64,000 nt of DNA from JANSWY01 sp965243755 (lineage in GTDB: Bacteria > Bacteroidota > Bacteroidia > Cytophagales > Cyclobacteriaceae). The stretch is from contig CBDEVW010000003.1 in assembly GCA_965243755.1 (NCBI GenBank), forward strand, positions 806,001 through 870,000, written 5' to 3'. Under the pieces are notes generated by a model. It ran no database searches, had not been told where the DNA came from, and saw only the letters and a program-made list of their open reading frames with translations. Position 1 is the stretch's first letter. Each line of letters begins with the position of its first letter. The translations under genes and the position numbers were made by a program. Below, in pieces: positions 36,387 through 44,640 of this stretch.

Positions 36387-37925
36387 TTATTCCAAACCAC
36401 TCATTAATTTGGTTTCACCCTTTCTGACCACAAACTCAGCTCCCAATATTTCAGCTGATGACTGTGAGGTGAGATCATTGATGTAATACCACTGTGCCCT
36501 GGCATTGTCCGGGTACAAAGTGATCAGCAAATAGCCATGATCCCTTAAATTGGCGTATTTCAAATGTGGGTTCATGTCTGGCGCCATTATCCTTTGTTCA
36601 TGAGCTAATACCGTGTCTGTAGATGTTCTTTCGTCACTATTAGCAGAATTGATCGAAGTGGTGCCAAACTCAACAGCTATGGCTCCTTCACCTGTCTCCG
36701 GATCATATTGATCGAATGGATCTCCCGTAACTTCGAAGGCCCATGAGGAGTGTGTGTCACCAGTTGCAAAAACAATGTTTTGAATTTGATTTTCCGAAAT
36801 GTAACTTGAAAGTGTAGTTCTATCTCCAGGATAGCCATCCCAGGCATCCAGATTTATAGTGAAATTAGGCCATCCCCAATTCAGGTAAGAAAATATCACC
36901 TGGTTACCAATCAACTTCCAGGTTACGGTAGTGTCATTCAATTCATTTTTTAACCAATTCATTTGCGCCTCTCCTAATATGGTATGATCAGGTGAGGTCC
37001 TCAGGGTATCATCAAGACTTTCTGGTATGGCAGTTCTACCTTCCAACCTTTCCTCCAGCATGATCACTTTGGCAAAGTCTCCAAACTTGAAACTCCTGTA
37101 CATTTTTCCTTCACGAACTGGTAGCCACTCATAATAGGCCTTTTTTGCAGCTAAACTTCGCTGATCGTAAGGTCCTTCTGTTTCTTCCTGATGATTTTGT
37201 GCACCTGTTTTGTAACTGTTGTTTGCAATTTCATGATCATCCCAGATGGTGATAAATGGATGATTCTGATGCACTTTTCTCAAATCCTCGTCTAGCCTAT
37301 ATTGTGAATATCTGTAACGATAATCTTCCAGTGTGATCAGCTCATGTTCAGGGAAGTTTCTTCTGTCAAATCTGACCGTGTCTCCGTAGGTCCCAGGTCC
37401 ATATTCATAAATGTAATCCCCCAGGTGAAGCACCGCATCAAGATCCTGGCGGTCAGCGATCTTTTCATAGGTATTGAAAAAACCAAATTCATAATTAGCA
37501 CAACTCACAATCGCAAACTTCAAACTGTCAATTGAACGGGTGGTCAATGTTTTCGTTTTTCCAGTGATGGATACTGATTGACCATATTTGAACCGATAGT
37601 AATAAGCCGTACCTGCCTGCAAACCATCTACGTCTACCTTTACAGTGTAGTCCCTTTCCGAGGATGTGGTAAACGATCCCGAATTAATGATCTCATGAAA
37701 TCCTGGTGAGTTTGAAACTTCCCAAATCACTTCCATCTCTCCTGGTTTTTCTGGGGTTAACCTGGTCCAAATAATTACTTGACCTGGTAAAGGGTCTCCA
37801 GAGGCTACACCATGGTAAAATGGCTTTAAGACCTCCTGAAATTCAGCCTGGATTTGTGGTGGTTCCTGATGTGAAGTACATGAGAAAAGTAGTAGTACAA
37901 GGAAAATTGGGCCAATCGATCGCAT
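36387..37925 (-). CDS. PhoD-like alkaline phosphatase D family lipoprotein
   Basis: A 512-residue lipoprotein (MRSIGPIFLVLLLFSC). A fibronectin-like PhoD N-terminal domain (FYHGVASGDPLPGQVIIWTR) precedes the calcineurin-like metallophosphoesterase core. Metal-binding motifs are VSCANYEFGFFNTYEKI, LHLGDYIYEYG, ITIWDDHEIANNSYK, and DTHSSWAFEV near residue 385. PhoD enzymes hydrolyse phosphodiesters and monoesters, often under phosphate limitation, and act in the periplasm or on the surface. No Pho-box-like repeat was recognised upstream. Confidence 0.92.
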   Translation of the reverse strand: MRSIGPIFLVLLLFSCTSHQEPPQIQAEFQEVLKPFYHGVASGDPLPGQVIIWTRLTPEKPGEMEVIWEVSNSPGFHEIINSGSFTTSSERDYTVKVDVDGLQAGTAYYYRFKYGQSVSITGKTKTLTTRSIDSLKFAIVSCANYEFGFFNTYEKIADRQDLDAVLHLGDYIYEYGPGTYGDTVRFDRRNFPEHELITLEDYRYRYSQYRLDEDLRKVHQNHPFITIWDDHEIANNSYKTGAQNHQEETEGPYDQRSLAAKKAYYEWLPVREGKMYRSFKFGDFAKVIMLEERLEGRTAIPESLDDTLRTSPDHTILGEAQMNWLKNELNDTTVTWKLIGNQVIFSYLNWGWPNFTINLDAWDGYPGDRTTLSSYISENQIQNIVFATGDTHSSWAFEVTGDPFDQYDPETGEGAIAVEFGTTSINSANSDERTSTDTVLAHEQRIMAPDMNPHLKYANLRDHGYLLITLYPDNARAQWYYINDLTSQSSAEILGAEFVVRKGETKLMSGLE

Positions 37926-38005
37926 ACCTGAAATAGTTTTGCCCTAATATAATGCAATCGATTGGTCTGAAGGTAATGGAAGAATTAAGTAATCATCAAA
38001 ATTAA

Positions 38006-38671
38006 TTAACTACTGACAACCGCTCCATCCTCCAGTCTGACAATTCTGGAGCCATATTCTGCATTCTTCTCAGAGTGAGTCACCTGAATAATGGTCATAC
38101 CCTCTTTGTTCAATTCTTTGAACAATCCCATGATTTCATCACCCTGCTCAGAGTGGAGGTTACCGGTAGGTTCATCGGCCAATAGTAATTTTGGCTTGCC
38201 TATAATTGCCCTGGCAATTCCCACCAACTGCTGCTGCCCCCCAGACAATTGCTCCGGAAATAAATCCTTTTTCGCCACAATATTAAACCTGTCCAGCATC
38301 TCGGCTACCAAAGCTTTTCGTTCCTTGCCTTTCACCCCACGGTATAGAAGTGGCGTTTCAATATTTTCATACACTGTAAGTTCATCAATCAGATGGTAGG
38401 CCTGGAATACAAAACCGATATAGTGCTTATGAAGCTCAGAGGTCTTTCTATCCCTGAATTTGTGAACAGGCTCATCTAAAAAATAATACTCACCAGCATT
38501 TGGTTTGTCGAGCATTCCAATAACATTTAATAATGTGGATTTCCCGGAACCACTGGGTCCCATAATGCTCAAAAATTCTCCTTGTTCTACAGTAAGATTG
38601 ATTCCTTTTAAAATGAATATCCTTTGGAATTTGGACTCGACGTATTTGTCGATATCAATGAGTTTAATCAT
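38006..38671 (-). CDS. ABC transporter ATP-binding protein (MacB/LolD type)
   Basis: A 221-residue ATPase: Walker A GPSGSGKST, Q-loop GFVFQAYHLIDELTV, signature LSGGQQQLVGIARA, Walker B LLLADEPTGNLHS and H-loop QVTHSEK. The NLHS and Q-loop context place it with the LolD/MacB/FtsE group, which powers permeases moving substrates from the membrane outward. No permease gene is next to it in the window. The product is cytoplasmic. Confidence 0.92.
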   Translation of the reverse strand: MIKLIDIDKYVESKFQRIFILKGINLTVEQGEFLSIMGPSGSGKSTLLNVIGMLDKPNAGEYYFLDEPVHKFRDRKTSELHKHYIGFVFQAYHLIDELTVYENIETPLLYRGVKGKERKALVAEMLDRFNIVAKKDLFPEQLSGGQQQLVGIARAIIGKPKLLLADEPTGNLHSEQGDEIMGLFKELNKEGMTIIQVTHSEKNAEYGSRIVRLEDGAVVSS

Positions 38672-38809
38672 TAGTTGTGCATTAAAATTTAGCTGAATCT
38701 ACATAAAAAATATGCCACTTTGTACAAATATCTAATATTCAGCAGGTTGAATTTATTTCCCTATAAAATATGACCGATTATGGACACCCTAAATTACTAA
38801 TTATGAACA

Positions 38810-39448
38810 TTACAACTTCATTAGTATGTCAGAAATCACTTCATGCTCCCCTTTGTAAACAGTGGTTTCCAGTTGCTCACCAAAAATTGATCTCATGTGG
38901 TCAAACTTCTGCTGAATGTCAGGCAATTTAAAAAACTCATCTTTATCCCCCATTAATGCCACAACCTTTGTATCCGGTCCAAGTTTGAAATCCTTTGACT
39001 GAAGTTCAGGCGGAAAGGTGCCCGCCCAGAGTATCAATTTCTGGACTTTAGGCTTCACATGAGCTAAGTATCTTCCGATGGTTGCAACTCCCTGCGAAAA
39101 CCCCATCATGTACACCTCTATATCAGCAAGATCAACCCCCGCAGTGGCATCTTCCCATACTTCCTGCAAATACTTAAATTGATTATCTATATCCGTTAGC
39201 CGATCTTCCTTGGTCATCCATGAAGCGCCAACGCGTGAATGCCCGGGAAGGTAAAACTTGTGAATGCCCTGGGGGAATATTAAATAATTGGAGTCATCCA
39301 GTACTTCAAACTTTTTTGAAAAATAGCGGCTTAGCTGACCATACCCGTGGCAAACAAACCAGATTTTTTTTGTTCGCTCATTCAGCTCATTGATGGTATA
39401 GTAAGGTGCTTTAATGGTGACTTCAATGTGTTTTTCTTTAGCTGCCAT
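38810..39448 (-). CDS. Alpha/beta hydrolase (carboxylesterase/phospholipase-like)
   Basis: A 212-residue hydrolase: oxyanion region WFVCHGYGQ, nucleophile motif MMGFSQGVATIGR, acidic residue in ALMGDKDEFF and histidine in YKGEHEVI, a complete Ser-Asp-His set. The short length fits the phospholipase/carboxylesterase (YpfH-like) class. Its start overlaps the end of the Nudix gene by 11 bp, so both are likely translated from one message. The substrate is unknown. Confidence 0.85.
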   Translation of the reverse strand: MAAKEKHIEVTIKAPYYTINELNERTKKIWFVCHGYGQLSRYFSKKFEVLDDSNYLIFPQGIHKFYLPGHSRVGASWMTKEDRLTDIDNQFKYLQEVWEDATAGVDLADIEVYMMGFSQGVATIGRYLAHVKPKVQKLILWAGTFPPELQSKDFKLGPDTKVVALMGDKDEFFKLPDIQQKFDHMRSIFGEQLETTVYKGEHEVISDILMKL

Positions 39449-40079
39449 AAATGTCCCTTAATATATCCTTGAATTCACTTAGCATCATGGCAGTGGCCCC
39501 CCAAACTACCTTGCCCCCTATGTCAAAATAAGGTGAATCCAATTGTATGGATTCTCTGACAGTAATTATTTTATTCTTTACCAGCCGATCATCCAGCAGT
39601 TGTTCAACCTTAGCTTCCACTACTTCACTAACCTCGTATCGATCCGGAATAAATTTTGGTTTCTGCTGGTAGTATCCCAGTACCGGCAATACCAGGTTGT
39701 TGCTGGCTCCTACAAAAAACTCAGTCAGGTTACCAATCACTTCTATTCTATTGGCCGGCACACCAATTTCCTCTTCTGTTTCCCGAACAGCTGTGTGAAA
39801 TGTATCCTGATCAGACTCCTCCTGTTTACCCCCTGGAAAGGATACCTGTCCACCATGAACGCCATTATAATTTGGACGTTGAATCAATGGAAACTTCACT
39901 TCACCATCATCTTCGTACAAAAGAATCAACACCCCGCCTGGACGGGTTTTGTTGTTCCTTGTAAACCTCAGCCGACTCCCCTCAATTGCTTTAGGAGCCA
40001 TTTTCATATGTGATTGTTCCCCTGGTAAGGTATATTTTAGTCGCTCCTGGAGCGCTTGTAACAATTCTTCTAGTTTCAA
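39438..40079 (-). CDS. Nudix hydrolase, CoA pyrophosphatase type
   Basis: A 213-residue protein with the CoA-pyrophosphatase signature VKFPLIQRPNYNGVHGGQVS leading into FPGGKQEESD and the Nudix helix TAVRETEEEIG. These enzymes hydrolyse coenzyme A and its esters to 3',5'-ADP and phosphopantetheine derivatives. The C-terminal region (SPYFDIGGKVVWGATAMML) is also characteristic. The downstream esterase gene overlaps its 3' end. Confidence 0.9.
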   Translation of the reverse strand: MKLEELLQALQERLKYTLPGEQSHMKMAPKAIEGSRLRFTRNNKTRPGGVLILLYEDDGEVKFPLIQRPNYNGVHGGQVSFPGGKQEESDQDTFHTAVRETEEEIGVPANRIEVIGNLTEFFVGASNNLVLPVLGYYQQKPKFIPDRYEVSEVVEAKVEQLLDDRLVKNKIITVRESIQLDSPYFDIGGKVVWGATAMMLSEFKDILRDIYGS

Positions 40080-40161
40080 ATTTGCCTTCTTCTTTTCCCT
40101 GCAAAAACTGCTTTCAAATTAATTAAATCTTTGTAAATTGAACGCAACCAATTTTTTAAAA

Positions 40162-40884
40162 ATGGGAGAAATTCCACTTTATGTATCCATCACCTTCATT
40201 GCGGTAGTTGTTGCCACGTTTGGTTTCTTAATGTATGCTGCCAAAGTAGCTTCTCCTGGAGAAAAAGACTTCTCTCCAACAGTTATCGGTACTTATATCA
40301 TTGTGCTGTTATTTATCACCGCTCTTTTATCATACAATGGTTACTACCTCAACTTCAACGATAGTCCCCCAAGACTTCTGTTAAGCATTTTGGTTGTATT
40401 GATTTCCATAGTGGTGATTTTTTCAACCAAAGTTGGGCGCACCTTCATTCAAAAGATGCCACTGACCACCCTAACATACATTCATATTATAAGAGTTCCG
40501 GTAGAGATTGTCCTATGGTGGCTATACAAAGAGGGCCAGGTGGGCGTACTACTGACCTTTGAAGGCATCAACTATGATATTGTCTCAGGCATTACCGCTC
40601 CTTTTGCGGGTTTATTCCTTGTTGGCATGCGAAGCAAAAGTAAATTTGGGGCACTAATCTGGAATTTCGTTGCAATGGGACTGCTGATCACTATTGTATA
40701 TCATGCGATCCTGTCAACCCCATATCCTTTTCAGAAATTCGGATTTGAGCAACCTAATGTAGCAGTCTTTTACTTTCCATTTATTTGGTTACCAACTTTT
40801 GTAGTGCCAGCGGTACTATTTTGCCACCTGGCATCTATATATAAACTCCTTACCGAAAAGGATGAGGAGGATGAATATGTTTAA
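40162..40884 (+). CDS. Hypothetical integral membrane protein, about seven helices
   Basis: A 240-residue membrane protein with hydrophobic segments starting at LYVSITFIAVVVATFGFLMY and continuing through IGTYIIVLLFITALLSY, LLLSILVVLISIVVIFST, a region with HIIRVPVEIVLWWLY, FAGLFLVGMRS, LLITIVYHAI and FVVPAVLFCHLAS. I chose the ATG at 40162 (MGEIPLY); a TTG at 40138 would add eight residues. No family is recognised. Its TAA stop lies in a TTAA that also encodes the stop of the convergent TPR gene. Confidence 0.7.
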   Translation: MGEIPLYVSITFIAVVVATFGFLMYAAKVASPGEKDFSPTVIGTYIIVLLFITALLSYNGYYLNFNDSPPRLLLSILVVLISIVVIFSTKVGRTFIQKMPLTTLTYIHIIRVPVEIVLWWLYKEGQVGVLLTFEGINYDIVSGITAPFAGLFLVGMRSKSKFGALIWNFVAMGLLITIVYHAILSTPYPFQKFGFEQPNVAVFYFPFIWLPTFVVPAVLFCHLASIYKLLTEKDEEDEYV

Positions 40885-41906
40885 TTGCACATGGCTCCAC
40901 GATTTAAGGAAATAGGTTCTTTTCTTTGTTGACCTTTCCTGAACATCTCGCAGGCTTTTGACTGTTGATTTAGTTGCAAATACGTCAATCCAAGATAAGA
41001 GTAAACATTTTTTACATAGTCCTTTTCATCCAGTGCCCTCAAAAGTAGCCTTTCAGCTGATGCAGGATCGCTCATCTTAAGGTACCAATACCCCTTGTTG
41101 CGGTAAGACCAAAGGTTATCAGTATCTCGTAAAATGCTTTGGTCAATATCCTCCTTTGCCAATTGCATACTGTCCATATTGATATAGGCAAACCCTCTGT
41201 TGTTAAGAAGGATAGGATGATATCGATCCAGGTTTAATCCCTGGTTGTAATAATAAATACTTTTCAGCCAGTCTTTCCTGGCGTCATATACCTGTCCCAG
41301 CAAGTTGTAAGCATATAATTCATCAGGATTTAGGTCAATGGCTTTATTGGCATATAAAATAGCTGAGTCCAATTGGTTAGTATGAAAATGAACTACGCCC
41401 AAGTTAACATAAATCTCCGCATTTTCTGGTGCAAGTTTGGCTGCCTGATTAAAGTAGTGTTTTGCTGAGTCCTGAGAACCATTTTGATGATGGGCCATGC
41501 CAAGGGCAAATTTCACATAAACACTGTCCTGATAAACTGAACTTACCTTATGCAAGTCGGCAATCGCATCGTTATACCGCTTGAGCGAAATAAAGACCCG
41601 GGAACGGTTATAGATGGCATCAATGAATTCCGGATTAATTCTAAGCGCCTGATTGTAATCCTGTAAAGCGAAAATGTGATCCCCACCTTCAAAATAGGCT
41701 ATTCCTCTGTTATTGAAAGCATCAGCATATTTTTCATCAATTTTTATTGCCTCTGAGTAATTGTGAATCGCTTTCCCATACTCCTTTTCTGATAGCGCTT
41801 TGTTACCCAGGAGGAAAAAACGATCCCTGTCAGCTTCCTTTTTGCTGCAAGAACTAATCAATATTACAATTACATAGAGTATAAATAAACCAAGTTGCCT
41901 CATCAT
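40881..41906 (-). CDS. TPR-repeat lipoprotein
   Basis: About 341 residues. The ATG at 41906 (or the next one at 41903) gives a lipoprotein signal (MRQLGLFILYVIVILISSC). The remainder is roughly eight tetratricopeptide repeats, e.g. AIHNYSEAIKIDEKYADAFN, ALQDYNQALRINPEFIDAIY and SIYYYNQGLNLDRYHPILLN. It is probably a scaffold in the envelope. On the minus strand a -7 box TACATTTG (41918-41911) lies only five bases before the ATG, so the message may have almost no leader. Confidence 0.85.
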   Translation of the reverse strand: MMRQLGLFILYVIVILISSCSKKEADRDRFFLLGNKALSEKEYGKAIHNYSEAIKIDEKYADAFNNRGIAYFEGGDHIFALQDYNQALRINPEFIDAIYNRSRVFISLKRYNDAIADLHKVSSVYQDSVYVKFALGMAHHQNGSQDSAKHYFNQAAKLAPENAEIYVNLGVVHFHTNQLDSAILYANKAIDLNPDELYAYNLLGQVYDARKDWLKSIYYYNQGLNLDRYHPILLNNRGFAYINMDSMQLAKEDIDQSILRDTDNLWSYRNKGYWYLKMSDPASAERLLLRALDEKDYVKNVYSYLGLTYLQLNQQSKACEMFRKGQQRKEPISLNRGAMCN

Positions 41907-41918
41907 GCTGCAAATGTA

Positions 41919-41951
41919 AAAAGCCCACACCATTTACTGATGCGGGCTTTG
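41919..41951 (-). terminator. Terminator of the DUF2807 gene
   Basis: On the minus strand, AAAGCCCGCATCAG / (C)GGTGTGGGCTTT forms an imperfect stem followed by TTTTTA, just before the -7 box of the downstream TPR gene. Confidence 0.6.
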
Positions 41952-41974
41952 CATTATCTAATGAAACTTCCTAA

Positions 41975-42664
41975 TTAATTGGCTTTACTTACTTTTCCAG
42001 AGCTGTTTGATTCAATCATTACATTAGTAGGACTTCCTTTATAATACACTTTTCCAGAGCTGTTAGCTTCCGCTTCCAGTGTTCCACTCAACGTAATTTC
42101 TGCTTTTCCAGAGCTATTGGCTTCAATTTCTACATTACCTCCTTGCAGGTCGAATGCGTATAGTTTGCCTGAACTATTTACTTCTACATCCATATTCTTT
42201 GCTGATCCTTTTAATTCAGCTTTCCCACTGCTGTTACACTCCACTTCAAGCTGGTCTACATCCAGTTCCAACGAAGCTGCTCCAGAGCTGCTTACCTCCA
42301 AATCAAATTCATCTGCTTTGATAACGCCTTTGGAATAAACATCAGCTGAAGAACTTACATCAAGACTTCTGAGATCTTTGAAGGTAACTGTAACCTTCAC
42401 ATCCACATTGCGATAGTTTCCACGTGCCATCTTTATTCTCAATTCGCCACCGGTTACTTCGGTAATTACATCCTCCAGGTCAGTGCCATCAACTTCTACA
42501 ACCACTTCTTCTTTGGAGCCGGGAATAAGGTAAAGGTCTATGGATTGCCCAACTGATATTTCATCAAATGAGCCAACATTTCTGGTTTCTTTGTTCTGAG
42601 CCATCGCTACTAAGCTGAATAGGCTCACCAATACTAGTGTGAGGAGAGTTTTTGTCTTATTCAT
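41975..42664 (-). CDS. DUF2807 (GIN domain) adhesin-head-like protein
   Basis: A 229-residue exported protein. The ATG at 42664 gives the signal peptide MNKTKTLLTLVLVSLFSLVAMA. The GIN/DUF2807 domain starts RNVGSFDEISVGQSIDLYLI and becomes a right-handed beta-helix built of ~21-residue turns, each ending NSSGK (about six copies, e.g. VECNSSGKAELKG, VEVNSSGKLYAFD). The repeated turns are also visible in the DNA as CCAGAGCTGTT-like units every ~60 bp. Members are envelope proteins suggested to act as adhesins. Confidence 0.9.
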   Translation of the reverse strand: MNKTKTLLTLVLVSLFSLVAMAQNKETRNVGSFDEISVGQSIDLYLIPGSKEEVVVEVDGTDLEDVITEVTGGELRIKMARGNYRNVDVKVTVTFKDLRSLDVSSSADVYSKGVIKADEFDLEVSSSGAASLELDVDQLEVECNSSGKAELKGSAKNMDVEVNSSGKLYAFDLQGGNVEIEANSSGKAEITLSGTLEAEANSSGKVYYKGSPTNVMIESNSSGKVSKAN

Positions 42665-42882
42665 TTCAAGTTTTTTATTTAAAAGACTCCCCGTAATTTG
42701 AAGGGTTGCTTTTAGCCTCGAAAAATATTCTCTACTCCAGTCAAGCTTAATATCAGATATCAACATTTATAAATCAACCACTTGTAATCAACTGTTTTAT
42801 AGCTAGTTACAATCAATAAAATTTTTTGGCACAGCAATTGCAACTTCCTGATAAAAATTGTTAAACTCAAAATTTCAAGGTT

Positions 42883-43611
42883 ATGAAGACAATTATACTT
42901 TCACTTTTCACGTCAATCGCGGTTGCATTTGCAGTAGAAGCACGTGACTTCACGGTAGCAAGTTTTAATGCACAGCAAGGAGGTAGATTTATTTTGACAA
43001 TTAACGGACAGAGAATGAATGGCCAACCTGCATCTACCCTCAACCTGAATCATTTGAGACCTGGCAGAAATATGGTCCATGTAGAGTATTATAGAAATGG
43101 ACGAATGTTGCGCACCAGACAAGCAATATTTCTTTCTCCTGGTCATGAGACGGTATTCAATATAAGAGGTGGTAGATATGGTGCCTCAATCAGTAAAATT
43201 GGTGAATATCCATTGAGAGGAAGAGGTCGTGGTAATGGCAATGGAAACGGGTACGGACATGGTCATGGTCATGGTCATGGAGACTGGGATAATTATTATC
43301 ACAAACAACAGTTCAGGGACTTTATGGCTGTCTTGAGAAATGCCCGTTTTGAAGACAGAAAATTTGCAATGACCAAAGAGTTTCTTAGAGGAAGAACGAT
43401 CAATACAAACCAGTTAAACCGAATTCTGAACCAGTTTACATTTGAAAGAGACAGAATTGATATCACAGTATTTGCATACAAGTACCTTCGGGATCCAGAA
43501 AATTTACCCAATGTGTTTCACCAATTTCATTTCAGATCAAGTATCAGAGAGGTGAATCGTAGAATAGATGCAAGATACCACGGAGGACCAGTTTGTAACC
43601 CTCATGGTTAA
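42883..43611 (+). CDS. DUF4476 family exported protein
   Basis: A 242-residue exported protein. The signal peptide MKTIILSLFTSIAVAFAVEA is followed by a beta domain (DFTVASFNAQQGGRFILTIN), then a low-complexity linker of RGRGNGNGNGYGHGHGHGHG around residues 112-131. The C-terminal DUF4476 region follows (FMAVLRNARFEDRKFAMTKE; FERDRIDITVFAYKYL). The GHGHGH tract could bind metal. Function is unknown. Two hairpins follow the stop codon. Confidence 0.85.
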   Translation: MKTIILSLFTSIAVAFAVEARDFTVASFNAQQGGRFILTINGQRMNGQPASTLNLNHLRPGRNMVHVEYYRNGRMLRTRQAIFLSPGHETVFNIRGGRYGASISKIGEYPLRGRGRGNGNGNGYGHGHGHGHGDWDNYYHKQQFRDFMAVLRNARFEDRKFAMTKEFLRGRTINTNQLNRILNQFTFERDRIDITVFAYKYLRDPENLPNVFHQFHFRSSIREVNRRIDARYHGGPVCNPHG

Positions 43612-43640
43612 AGAATATAAGTAGTAGTAGTTTAGCCATA

Positions 43641-43708
43641 GGAGACCAGTCTGATTTCAGGCTGGTTTCTATTTTTTATGTCATTAAAAAGGGGCTTTCG
43701 CCCCTTTC
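43641..43708 (+). terminator. Two consecutive hairpins between convergent genes
   Basis: First AGACCAG..CTGATTTCAG..CTGGTTT at about 43643-43669 followed by TATTTTTT. Then a perfect AAAGGGGC-TTTC-GCCCCTTT stem (about 43688-43707), which also has a T run on the minus strand and so serves the gliding operon. Confidence 0.8.
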
Positions 43709-43720
43709 AATGTTTATGGT

Positions 43721-44623
43721 TTACTCAAAAAATGCCTGTCTTGGCTTAAAAATCTTTTCAAATAACCGCTCATCCAGGAAGAAACCATCGGTATTTCGAT
43801 CGGAATGGATCAACCAGCCTTTTTCTGTTTGTTTGGCTTCCACCTTATAAATTTCTCCCTTTACAGTGATGTCAACAGCCAGTTCAGGAAACTCGAAATT
43901 TAGTTCATCATCAAATTTGGTACTGGACAAATATCCGATTCCTGACAAATAATTGGCCACTTTAACAGAGTCAGCCAATTCCCCGTCAATGTACCATTTA
44001 CCGTCTTGTTTGCCCAATACAAATGAACTGTCGGGATAGTTGAAGGCAATTTGATCAATGGAATCCTTTTTGACCTGGAATAACTTTGTCTCACGGAACC
44101 CTGCACTAGTCCTGCTGAGACTGATTCCCATGAAATCCTTAGCATTGTACACCTCATCATCTTCAGCCAACCTAACAAACGTACTATAAGACCGCTGGCC
44201 ATCCATTGCAAATCTACCGATGATGATATCCAGCGTTTTTTCTGATCCCTCAAAGACCTGTACTTGTGCTCCCGTTGAGTCTACCTGGTATTCTCCCCAC
44301 TTTTCTTTTTTCCGTGTAGTGATTGCTCCAGGCTTTATCGTTTCGAGAGTACTGAGAAAACTTGTCACGGCAGATTCCTTGGCCTGTACCGTCTTTTGCT
44401 CATTGACCTTTACCATCCATTGTTCATTCTCTTTATAAACTTCTACTGCTCCATCCTTGGAGTTCACTCTGATTTTTGTCACATTTTCAGGGTTGATCTC
44501 TACCAACTCTTCCCGAAATGACTTACTTCTGCTTTTGTCAGTCAGGACATTTACGAGCATATAAACCCCAACCAGTAAACCAAGAAGAATAATTAATTTT
44601 ATTGTTGAAAATCCTTTCATCAT
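43721..44623 (-). CDS. DUF4340 protein of the gliding ABC operon
   Basis: A 300-residue protein with one N-terminal membrane anchor (FSTIKLIILLGLLVGVYMLV) and a periplasmic DUF4340 region (INPENVTKIRVNSKDGAVEV ... GQRSYSTFVRLAEDDEVYNA). DUF4340 proteins regularly follow GldG-type auxiliary transport genes. It is the last gene of the gldA-gldF-gldG transcription unit (17 bp spacing), and a strong terminator lies after it. Two adjacent ATG codons could be the start. Confidence 0.85.
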   Translation of the reverse strand: MMKGFSTIKLIILLGLLVGVYMLVNVLTDKSRSKSFREELVEINPENVTKIRVNSKDGAVEVYKENEQWMVKVNEQKTVQAKESAVTSFLSTLETIKPGAITTRKKEKWGEYQVDSTGAQVQVFEGSEKTLDIIIGRFAMDGQRSYSTFVRLAEDDEVYNAKDFMGISLSRTSAGFRETKLFQVKKDSIDQIAFNYPDSSFVLGKQDGKWYIDGELADSVKVANYLSGIGYLSSTKFDDELNFEFPELAVDITVKGEIYKVEAKQTEKGWLIHSDRNTDGFFLDERLFEKIFKPRQAFFE

Positions 44624-44640
44624 TTAGCGTATTTTGGTTG

